A stretch of 27,706 bases of DNA from JAWWPY01 sp033854735 (GCA_033854735.1 JAWWPY010000554.1:1-27706); one strand, 5' to 3'. Positions 24,180 to 27,523 are shown, counted from the first letter of the stretch. Program-made: numbers and translations. Notes: generated from the sequence alone by a model not told the origin.

Positions 24180-24203
24180 GAACGAACCAGTTCCGGCCAG
24201 GAG

Positions 24204-24235
24204 CCGCTCGCAGGGAAACCTGACGGGCGGTTTTT
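24204..24235 (+). terminator. Intrinsic terminator before the tRNA array
   Basis: An 11-bp stem (CCGCTCG-CAGG with CCTG-(A)-CGGGCGG, one bulged A) closed by a GAAA tetraloop and followed by TTTTT. This is the clearest Rho-independent terminator in the window. It lies only 9 bases before tRNA-Trp, so it either insulates the array or acts as an attenuator. Confidence 0.85.
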
Positions 24236-24244
24236 CGTATGCAT

Positions 24245-24316
24245 AGGGATGACCCAGCGGCTAGGGAGCCGGTCTCCAAAACCGGCGGAATGCGTGTTCG
24301 ACTCACGCCGTCCCTG
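24245..24316 (+). tRNA. tRNA-Trp(CCA)
   Basis: Acceptor AGGGATG/CGTCCCT, anticodon stem CCGGT/ACCGG with loop CTCCAAA (anticodon CCA), T-arm GCGTG-TTCGACT-CACGC. D-stem is short (CCC/GGG). First gene of the array, 9 bases after the terminator. No encoded CCA end. Confidence 0.85.
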
Positions 24317-24436
24317 CGCAGCACCACCTTCGGGTGAATGTGCCTGAGCATTGACAACTCCACAGCGGAACACCATGAACGACGCAGGCCACCCGGGACG
24401 GAATTATGTGCGCCCGGACCAGGCCTGTGGTACGTC

Positions 24437-24463
24437 GGGTGCCCTCATTCGGCGAGGGCACCC
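24437..24463 (+). repeat. Perfect 10-bp hairpin upstream of tRNA-Ala
   Basis: GGGTGCCCTC and GAGGGCACCC around a 7-base loop (ATTCGGC), ending 4 bases before tRNA-Ala. No T-run follows. It may be an RNA-processing or insulating hairpin. TTGACA stands about 80 bases upstream (24351-24356) without a good -10. Confidence 0.6.
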
Positions 24464-24467
24464 ACAT

Positions 24468-24541
24468 GGGCTGCTAGCTCCAACTGGAAGAGCGCCTGGC
24501 CTGCAACCAGGAAGTTCTCGGTTCGAATCCGAGGCGGTCCA
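24468..24541 (+). tRNA. tRNA-Ala(UGC), C33
   Basis: Acceptor GGGCTGC/GCGGTCC with wobble pairs, D-arm GCTC/GAGC, anticodon stem CCTGG/CCAGG with loop CCTGCAA. A 7-base loop gives UGC with C at position 33 instead of U. T-loop TTCGAAT is normal. A reading as Cys (GCA) would break the anticodon stem. Confidence 0.8.
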
Positions 24542-24545
24542 CGCA

Positions 24546-24618
24546 CGGGATGAAGGGGATGTGGTGCCCCGCCTGGTCTGGAGCCAGGAGAAACGGCGTT
24601 CGAGTCGCTGCATCCCGA
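24546..24618 (+). tRNA. tRNA-Pro(UGG), C33
   Basis: Acceptor CGGGATG/CATCCCG, with C1-G72 typical of proline. D-arm GGGG/CCCC. Anticodon stem CCTGG/CCAGG, loop TCTGGAG: UGG with C33. T-arm CGGCG-TTCGAGT-CGCTG. Confidence 0.82.
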
Positions 24619-24623
24619 CGAAT

Positions 24624-24696
24624 GGTTCTCTAGCTCATCAGGCAGAGCGGCGGCGTGAAGTGCCGCAGGCGCGAGGTTCGAGCCCTCGGGGAACCA
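24624..24696 (+). tRNA. tRNA-Phe(GAA), first copy
   Basis: Acceptor GGTTCTC/GGGAACC, D-arm GCTC/GAGC, anticodon stem GCGGC/GCCGC with loop GTGAAGT (GAA, unusual G37), T-arm CGAGG-TTCGAGC-CCTCG. A second, different tRNA-Phe follows at 24970. Confidence 0.85.
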
Positions 24697-24709
24697 CTCG
24701 TGCAAACAC

Positions 24710-24780
24710 GCCTCACAAGCATTGCGGCGATGCGCCAGCCCTCCAAGCTGGTGAGCGGGGTTCAATTCCCCGGTGGGGCT
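24710..24780 (+). tRNA. tRNA-Gly(UCC), C33, encoded CCA
   Basis: Acceptor GCCTCAC/GTGGGGC, small D-arm GCAT/ATGC, anticodon stem CCAGC/GCTGG with loop CCTCCAA (UCC, C33), T-arm CGGGG-TTCAATT-CCCCG, discriminator T followed by genomic CCA (24781-24783). Confidence 0.8.
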
Positions 24781-24783
24781 CCA

Positions 24784-24858
24784 GGGCGAGTCGAAGCCTT
24801 CCGGTTATCGGAAACCCTTTGGTTCGAATCCAAAGCCATCCCCCAGCCGGGATGGTTA
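24784..24858 (+). pseudogene. tRNA-like element without a 5' acceptor strand
   Basis: A good T-arm (TTTGG-TTCGAAT-CCAAA) and 3' acceptor (GCCATCC, then C and CCA) follow a D-like hairpin (GGGC/GCCT) and an anticodon-like stem TTCC/GGAA with loop GGTTATC. The complementary acceptor strand (GGATGGT, then TA) lies 3' of it at 24850-24858 instead of 5'. Either a decayed tRNA or a permuted one. Loop centre would read UUA. Confidence 0.45.
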
Positions 24859-24892
24859 CCCCGGTCGGCGCCCCCACATTCGCCCTGATCAC

Positions 24893-24965
24893 GCGTCGTT
24901 AGCTCAATTGGCAGAGCACTTGACTCTTAATCAAGGGGTTGGGGGATCGTGGCCCTCACGACGCA
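24893..24965 (+). tRNA. tRNA-Lys(CUU), altered T-loop
   Basis: Acceptor GCGTCGT/ACGACGC, D-arm GCTC/GAGC, anticodon stem CTTGA/TCAAG with loop CTCTTAA (CUU). T-stem GGGGG/CCCTC closes the loop ATCGTGG, where the usual T54-A58 has become A54-T58. Confidence 0.88.
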
Positions 24966-24969
24966 CTAC

Positions 24970-25044
24970 GCGGGTGTGATGGGAACTGGCCCACCTGGCC
25001 TGCTGAAAACAGGTCGTCTGGGAGTTCGAATCTCCCCACCCGCA
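24970..25044 (+). tRNA. tRNA-Phe(GAA), second copy
   Basis: Acceptor GCGGGTG/CACCCGC, anticodon stem GCCTG/CAGGT with the canonical Phe loop CTGAAAA, T-arm GGGAG-TTCGAAT-CTCCC. The D region is enlarged and irregular (TGGG/CCCA). Unlike the first Phe copy in sequence. Confidence 0.75.
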
Positions 25045-25049
25045 CTTGA

Positions 25050-25123
25050 TGCCGGGTCGGCTAACTAGGCAGGCCACGTGGTTCTGAGCCACGGGAGTCA
25101 AGGTTCGAATCCTTGCCCGGCAG
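25050..25123 (+). tRNA. tRNA-Gln(CUG)
   Basis: Acceptor TGCCGGG/CCCGGCA (U1-A72 as usual for Gln), anticodon stem CGTGG/CCACG with loop TTCTGAG (CUG), T-arm CAAGG-TTCGAAT-CCTTG. Confidence 0.87.
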
Positions 25124-25127
25124 CAGT

Positions 25128-25196
25128 GCCGTCACACACGGCTTGTGACCTTGCCCCCGTAAGGCAGGAGACCCGGGTCGGCACCGGGTGACGGCT
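25128..25196 (+). tRNA. tRNA-Thr(CGU), C33, altered T-loop
   Basis: Acceptor GCCGTCA/TGACGGC, anticodon stem TTGCC/GGCAG with loop CCCGTAA (CGU, C33), T-stem CCCGG/CCGGG with loop GTCGGCA (G54, G58), discriminator T and encoded CCA (25197-25199). Short D-arm. Confidence 0.75.
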
Positions 25197-25236
25197 CCAC
25201 GGCGCCCAGGAGTCCGCAACCCTGCCTCTCCCGCAC

Positions 25237-25311
25237 GCCGCCTTAGCTCATCGCTGGCAGAGCGGCCCTCTTGTAAAGGGCAGGTGACCCGTTCGAGCCG
25301 GGTAGGCGGCT
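25237..25311 (+). tRNA. tRNA-Thr(UGU)
   Basis: Acceptor GCCGCCT/AGGCGGC, D-arm GCTC..GAGC, anticodon stem GCCCT/AGGGC with loop CTTGTAA (UGU), T-arm ACCCG-TTCGAGC-CGGGT, encoded CCA (25312-25314). Confidence 0.9.
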
Positions 25312-25315
25312 CCAT

Positions 25316-25391
25316 TCCGGGAGGGCTCCATCGGTGGTTGGCAACCCGGCTTTGACCCGGGTGATTGCTGGTTCGACTCCAGCTCCCGGAG
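25316..25391 (+). tRNA. tRNA-Gln(UUG)
   Basis: Acceptor TCCGGGA/TCCCGGA, anticodon stem CCCGG/CCGGG with loop CTTTGAC (UUG), T-arm GCTGG-TTCGACT-CCAGC. U1-A72 as expected for Gln. Confidence 0.9.
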
Positions 25392-25403
25392 CGCATGTTT
25401 CAC

Positions 25404-25476
25404 GCCCTCGTAGCTCAGTGGCAGAGCACGGTCCTGGTACGACCGAGGTCACGCGGTCCGATTCCGGTCGGGGGCT
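25404..25476 (+). tRNA. tRNA-Thr(GGU), weak T-arm
   Basis: Acceptor GCCCTCG/CGGGGGC, D-arm GCTC/GAGC, anticodon stem CGGTC/GACCG with loop CTGGTAC (GGU), encoded CCA (25477-25479). The T-arm is poor: only three pairs and loop TCCGATT. Confidence 0.82.
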
Positions 25477-25480
25477 CCAT

Positions 25481-25553
25481 GCAGATGTAGCTCAGCAGGT
25501 AGAGCGCGGCGTTGCCAACGCCGAGGTCGCCGGATCGTAGCCGGCCATCTGCT
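25481..25553 (+). tRNA. tRNA-Gly(GCC), altered T-loop
   Basis: Acceptor GCAGATG/CATCTGC, D-arm GCTC/GAGC, anticodon stem CGGCG/CGCCG with loop TTGCCAA (GCC). T-stem GCCGG/CCGGC closes loop ATCGTAG (A54, T58). Encoded CCA (25554-25556). Confidence 0.88.
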
Positions 25554-25557
25554 CCAA

Positions 25558-25642
25558 GCGCTGGTGGTGAAACGGTAGACACGCGCGGCTCAGACCCGCG
25601 TGGCCCGGAAGGGCCGTGAGAGTTCGACTCTCTCCTAGCGCA
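25558..25642 (+). tRNA. tRNA-Leu(CAG)
   Basis: Acceptor GCGCTGG/CTAGCGC, anticodon stem CGCGG/CCGCG with loop CTCAGAC (CAG), a long type-II variable arm (GGCCC..GGGCC), T-arm GAGAG-TTCGACT-CTCTC. Confidence 0.92.
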
Positions 25643-25646
25643 CGAT

Positions 25647-25734
25647 GGAAGGCTGGCCGAGTGGCAATGGCACCGGTTTGCTAAACCGAGGTTGGGGCTG
25701 GCGTCCCACGCGCGTTCGATCCGCGCGCCTTCCG
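25647..25734 (+). tRNA. tRNA-Ser(GCU)
   Basis: Acceptor GGAAGGC/GCCTTCC, anticodon stem CGGT/ACCG with loop TTGCTAA (GCU), long variable arm (GGG..CCC), T-arm GCGCG-TTCGATC-CGCGC. Confidence 0.9.
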
Positions 25735-25739
25735 CTCAT

Positions 25740-25824
25740 GGAAGATGAACCCGCCCGGGCGGGCCCCGCTTGGAAGGCGGGTGAGGCGGGCGACCGCCGG
25801 GGGACCAGGGCCTCCACCCTTCCG
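25740..25824 (+). tRNA. tRNA-Ser(GGA), partly degenerate
   Basis: Acceptor pairs only in the outer five positions (GGAAG/CTTCC). Anticodon stem CCCGC/GCGGG with loop TTGGAAG (GGA), long variable arm GGCGG/CCGCC. T-loop is ACCAGGG, far from TTCGA. It may be inactive. Confidence 0.65.
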
Positions 25825-25825
25825 C

Positions 25826-25898
25826 CCTGACCTGGTGTAAGTGGTATGCATGGCCGTCTGATAAGCGGCCGGACCAGGTTCAACTCCTGGGGTCAGGA
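25826..25898 (+). tRNA. tRNA-Ile(GAU)
   Basis: Acceptor CCTGACC/GGTCAGG, anticodon stem GCCGT/GCGGC with loop CTGATAA (GAU), T-arm CCAGG-TTCAACT-CCTGG. Confidence 0.88.
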
Positions 25899-25902
25899 CC
25901 AC

Positions 25903-25975
25903 GCCGAGATAGCTCAGATGGCAGAGCGCCCGCTTCATACGCGGGAGGCCGGGGGGTCGGGACCCTCTCTCGGTA
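25903..25975 (+). tRNA. tRNA-Met(CAU) or Ile2, altered T-loop
   Basis: Acceptor GCCGAGA/TCTCGGT, D-arm GCTC/GAGC, anticodon stem CCCGC/GCGGG with loop TTCATAC (CAU), T-loop GTCGGGA, encoded CCA (25976-25978). CAU could be elongator Met, or Ile2 if modified to lysidine. A separate Ile(UAU) follows. Confidence 0.82.
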
Positions 25976-25979
25976 CCAA

Positions 25980-26054
25980 GGGGCGGTAGCCAAACTGGTA
26001 ACGGCGCCCGTCTTATAAGCGGGAGATGTGCAGGTTCAAGCCCTGCCCGCCCTA
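25980..26054 (+). tRNA. tRNA-Ile(UAU)
   Basis: Acceptor GGGGCGG/CCGCCCT, D-arm GCC/GGC, anticodon stem CCCGT/GCGGG with loop CTTATAA (UAU), T-arm GCAGG-TTCAAGC-CCTGC. UAU-type Ile tRNA is uncommon in bacteria, which usually read AUA with a CAU tRNA carrying lysidine. Confidence 0.87.
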
Positions 26055-26067
26055 CGAGGAGGTAGTC

Positions 26068-26112
26068 ATGCAGGACAAACAGGCCCGTGGTATAGCGGTC
26101 GCGGGCCGCTAA
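26068..26112 (+). CDS. 14-codon ORF with perfect SD inside the array
   Basis: AGGAGG at 26057-26062, 5 bases, then ATG and the peptide MQDKQARGIAVAGR, stop TAA at 26110-26112. The stop lies inside the 5' part of tRNA-Lys(UUU). This is the best ribosome binding site in the array. It may be a remnant of a gene invaded by a tRNA, or a tiny translated peptide. No family recognised. Confidence 0.4.
   Translation: MQDKQARGIAVAGR
26082..26107 (+). pseudogene. 5' tRNA-half-like hairpin
   Basis: GGCCCG/CGGGCC enclose TGGTATAGCGGTCG, resembling the acceptor and D region of a tRNA cut off before the anticodon. The 3' arm uses the first bases of tRNA-Lys(UUU), so the two folds exclude each other. It also lies inside the 14-codon ORF. 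Confidence 0.3.
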
Positions 26113-26174
26113 CTCAATGGCAGAGTACCGGACTTTTAATCCGGGCGTTCAGGGTTCGACCCCCTGGCGGCCTA
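26103..26174 (+). tRNA. tRNA-Lys(UUU)
   Basis: Acceptor GGGCCGC/GCGGCCT, D-arm ACTC/GAGT, anticodon stem CCGGA/TCCGG with loop CTTTTAA (UUU), T-arm CAGGG-TTCGACC-CCCTG. All arms intact. Confidence 0.92.
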
Positions 26175-26179
26175 CACAT

Positions 26180-26252
26180 GCGTCATTAGCTCAGTGGATT
26201 GAGCGGCTCGCTTCTAACGAGACGGTGCGGGGTTCGAGTCCCTGATGACGCA
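26180..26252 (+). tRNA. tRNA-Arg(UCU)
   Basis: Acceptor GCGTCAT/ATGACGC, D-arm GCTC/GAGC, anticodon stem CTCG/CGAG with loop CTTCTAA (UCU), normal T-loop TTCGAGT. Its acceptor resembles that of the array's tRNA-Lys(CUU). Confidence 0.92.
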
Positions 26253-26261
26253 CGCACAGCA

Positions 26262-26311
26262 AGCCCCGTTAGGTTAAGGCTGGGGAGACGGGTCGGAACC
26301 GTCAGGGGCTG
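26262..26311 (+). pseudogene. Armless tRNA-like element (50 nt)
   Basis: Acceptor AGCCCCG/AGGGGCT (six pairs) and T-arm GACGG-GTCGGAA-CCGTC are present, but only about 20 bases lie between the acceptor and the T-arm, with no anticodon arm. It is probably a deleted tRNA; its T-loop shows the same G54-G58 form as three intact neighbours. Confidence 0.55.
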
Positions 26312-26323
26312 CTAAAATGGTGA

Positions 26324-26396
26324 CGCGGGATGGAGGAGTTCGGTACCTCGTTGGGCTCATAACCCAGAGACAGCAGTTCAAATCTGCTTCCCGCTA
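26324..26396 (+). tRNA. Initiator tRNA-fMet(CAU)
   Basis: Acceptor CGCGGGA/TCCCGCT with mismatched first pair, anticodon stem TGGG/CCCA with three G-C pairs above loop CTCATAA, T-arm AGCAG-TTCAAAT-CTGCT. The mismatch at 1-72 and the GGG/CCC stem are the marks of initiator tRNA. It closely resembles the actinobacterial initiator. Confidence 0.93.
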
Positions 26397-26455
26397 CGAA
26401 GGCTGGCTACGCGCCAGGGCCGGTACATGGACGGCAAAGCGTGGCACTCTCTCAT

Positions 26456-26527
26456 TCCCGTGTAGCTCAATTGGTAGAGCGCCCGGCTGTTAACCGGATA
26501 GTCCTGGTTCGAGTCCAGTCGCGGGAG
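26456..26527 (+). tRNA. tRNA-Asn(GUU)
   Basis: Acceptor TCCCGTG/CGCGGGA, D-arm GCTC/GAGC, anticodon stem CCGG/CCGG with loop CTGTTAA (GUU), T-loop TTCGAGT. A 59-base spacer (26397-26455) precedes it. That spacer holds only a weak 12-codon frame from ATG 26427. Confidence 0.92.
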
Positions 26528-26538
26528 CGCAGTTCAAT

Positions 26539-26613
26539 GGTGGCTTAGCTCAGTTTGGTCAGAGCACCGGCTTGTCACGCCGGGGGTCGCGAGTTCGAGT
26601 CTCGTAGTCACCG
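26539..26613 (+). tRNA. tRNA-Asp(GUC)
   Basis: Acceptor GGTGGCT/AGTCACC, D-arm GCTC/GAGC, anticodon stem CCGGC/GCCGG with loop TTGTCAC (GUC), T-arm GCGAG-TTCGAGT-CTCGT, discriminator G and encoded CCA (26614-26616). Confidence 0.93.
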
Positions 26614-26617
26614 CCAT

Positions 26618-26690
26618 GCCCGCATAGCTCAGTGGCAAGAGCGTCTGCATGACACGCAGAAGACCCCAGGTTCGGCTCCTGGTGCGGGTA
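26618..26690 (+). tRNA. tRNA-Val(GAC)
   Basis: Acceptor GCCCGCA/TGCGGGT, D-arm GCTC/GAGC, anticodon stem TCTGC/GCAGA with loop ATGACAC (GAC), T-arm CCAGG-TTCGGCT-CCTGG, encoded CCA (26691-26693). Only two bases separate it from the preceding gene's encoded CCA end (26614-26616). Confidence 0.92.
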
Positions 26691-26694
26691 CCAA

Positions 26695-26768
26695 GCTCCG
26701 GTAGCACAACGGATAGTTGCGCCTGCCTACGAAGCAGGAGGGTGGGAGTTCGAATCTCTCTCGGAGCA
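26695..26768 (+). tRNA. tRNA-Arg(ACG)
   Basis: Acceptor GCTCCGG/TCGGAGC, anticodon stem CCTGC/GCAGG with loop CTACGAA (ACG; A34 would become inosine through TadA), T-arm GGGAG-TTCGAAT-CTCTC. Confidence 0.92.
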
Positions 26769-26773
26769 CGCAA

Positions 26774-26845
26774 GCCCGGTTAGCTCAGCGGAAGAGCGCC
26801 TCGTTCACACCGAGGAGGTCCGGCGGTCGGCACGTCGATCGGGCA
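26774..26845 (+). tRNA. tRNA-Val(CAC), altered T-loop
   Basis: Acceptor GCCCGGT/ATCGGGC, D-arm GCTC/GAGC, anticodon stem CCTCG/CGAGG with loop TTCACAC (CAC). T-stem CGGCG/CGTCG closes loop GTCGGCA, the same loop as tRNA-Thr(CGU). Confidence 0.87.
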
Positions 26846-26849
26846 CCGT

Positions 26850-26921
26850 GGTGGATATAGCTCAGTGGCAGAGCGCCGGGTCGTGGCCCCGGAGATATGG
26901 GTTCGATACCCGTTATTCACC
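26850..26921 (+). tRNA. tRNA-His(GUG), C33
   Basis: The acceptor has the His-specific extra G at -1 facing C73 (G + GTGGATA / TATTCAC + C). Anticodon stem CCGGG/CCCGG with loop TCGTGGC (GUG, C33). T-arm ATGGG-TTCGATA-CCCGT. Confidence 0.9.
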
Positions 26922-26925
26922 CCAC

Positions 26926-27006
26926 GCGCGAGTTGAGCAGGCGGTGTGCTCTGCGGGCCGTAACCCCGTCGCCTCGGCATTGAAGGTTCGATTCCTTCCT
27001 CGCGCA
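26926..27006 (+). tRNA. tRNA-Tyr(GUA), C33
   Basis: Acceptor GCGCGAG/CTCGCGC, anticodon stem GCGGG/CCCGT with loop CCGTAAC (GUA, C33), an extended variable region as in bacterial Tyr, T-arm GAAGG-TTCGATT-CCTTC. Confidence 0.85.
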
Positions 27007-27010
27007 CGAT

Positions 27011-27082
27011 GCTTCCATGGTCCAGTGGATAGGACGCCACCCTCCGAAGGCGGCAGCGCAGGTTCGAGTCCTGCTGGAAGCG
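27011..27082 (+). tRNA. tRNA-Arg(CCG)
   Basis: Acceptor GCTTCCA/TGGAAGC, anticodon stem CCACC/GGCGG (one A-C mismatch) with loop CTCCGAA (CCG), T-arm GCAGG-TTCGAGT-CCTGC. Confidence 0.9.
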
Positions 27083-27086
27083 CCCG

Positions 27087-27158
27087 GGGCTCATAGTGCA
27101 GGGGACAGCATGGCTTCCTCCTAAGAAGCAGACGGACGTTCGAATCGTCCTGAGCCCG
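27087..27158 (+). tRNA. tRNA-Arg(CCU)
   Basis: Acceptor GGGCTCA/TGAGCCC, anticodon stem GCTTC/GAAGC with loop CTCCTAA (CCU), T-arm GGACG-TTCGAAT-CGTCC. Confidence 0.92.
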
Positions 27159-27163
27159 CGCAT

Positions 27164-27235
27164 GACCGCATGACCGAGTGGCTGAGGTAGCAGTCTGCAA
27201 AACTGCGCACGGCGGTTCGATTCCGCCTGCGGTCT
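27164..27235 (+). tRNA. tRNA-Cys(GCA)
   Basis: Acceptor GACCGCA/TGCGGTC, anticodon stem GCAGT/ACTGC with loop CTGCAAA (GCA, normal U33), T-arm GGCGG-TTCGATT-CCGCC. Last intact tRNA of the array. Confidence 0.92.
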
Positions 27236-27277
27236 CATAATGGTGTTCCGCTGTGGGCTCATCGTGTTGCTGGGTGC

Positions 27278-27348
27278 CGGGCGAGTCGAAGCCGCGCCGG
27301 TTACCACTTGAGATGGGGATGTTGCAGGTTCGAGTCCTGTCCGCCTGG
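27278..27348 (+). pseudogene. Degenerate tRNA-like element
   Basis: Acceptor CGGGCGA/CCGCCTG pairs at six of seven positions and the T-arm GCAGG-TTCGAGT-CCTGT is good. The D-arm does not fold and the anticodon region (loop CTTGAGA) has a mismatched stem. The anticodon would be UGA, or GAG in another register. It shares a 15-base block with the relic at 24784. Confidence 0.5.
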
Positions 27349-27354
27349 GGCGAC

Positions 27355-27392
27355 CCGGGGGGTAGCTCAATTGGCAGAGCGCCTAAACCCGG
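27355..27392 (+). pseudogene. Truncated tRNA 5' half before the TROVE gene
   Basis: A normal D-arm with TA before it (TAGCTCAATTGGCAGAGC, as in tRNA-Lys(CUU)) but no anticodon or T-arm. CCGGG (27355-27359) pairs with CCCGG (27388-27392), giving a two-stem mini-RNA around the D hairpin. Either a decayed tRNA or a tRNA-mimicking noncoding RNA for Ro60. Confidence 0.45.
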
Positions 27393-27523
27393 TGCGCATC
27401 CACACATTCGCCCGGCCCCGGCAGCATGAACCTTCTCCGACCACCACCCATATCCGCACGGACGCAGTCCTCGCATGCCCACATCTGCCCATCAGGGGCG
27501 GGTCGAACGAGGAGAGGTCAGCT
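27393..27523. other. Gap between array and TROVE gene
   Basis: 131 bases with no terminator, no clear promoter and no gene. A bacterial Y RNA next to a Ro60 gene could lie here or just upstream, but I see no clear long-range stem. Confidence 0.4.

Larger units (their letters stand above)
23925..24244. other. Leader region in front of the tRNA array
   Basis: About 320 bases between the second transglutaminase gene and the first tRNA. It contains a promoter-like pair, a 34-codon ORF with a good ribosome binding site, several short hairpins (GGTATG/CATACC near 24112, GGCAT/ATGCC near 24148, GGAAC/GTTCC at 24179-24194) and an intrinsic terminator. Listed parts are annotated separately. It could instead be a structured noncoding RNA ending at the terminator. 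Confidence 0.6.
24245..27392 (+). other. tRNA array unit: 32 tRNAs and five tRNA-like relics
   Basis: All genes are on the plus strand, packed with mostly short spacers (a few to some 60 bases; one gap of about 150). Decoded anticodons cover 19 amino acids plus initiator Met; no Glu tRNA was found. Sequences differ strongly from each other, 3'-CCA is encoded in only eight, and several have odd anticodon or T loops. Such arrays are known in large phages of actinobacteria and as array units in some actinobacterial genomes. No terminator separates it from the TROVE gene. Confidence 0.93.

Noticed and set aside
24799..24813. Ochre suppressor tRNA (anticodon UUA)
   Set aside because: The loop reads UUA but position 33 is G, the stem is only four pairs and there is no 5' acceptor strand, so calling it a working suppressor is not justified.
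26427..26465. 12-codon ORF MDGKAWHSLIPV ending in tRNA-Asn
   Set aside because: Weak ribosome site and very short; expected by chance in a 59-base spacer.
26780..27370. Long open frames across the tRNA array (for example 196 codons on the minus strand and 183 codons on the plus strand at 24351-24902)
   Set aside because: They run through well-folded tRNAs, have no family resemblance, and GC-rich tRNA genes often lack stops in some frames.
24245..27392. CRISPR array
   Set aside because: The repeated pieces (TAGCTCA, GGTTCGA) are tRNA D- and T-arm sequences with variable spacing, not constant direct repeats with spacers.
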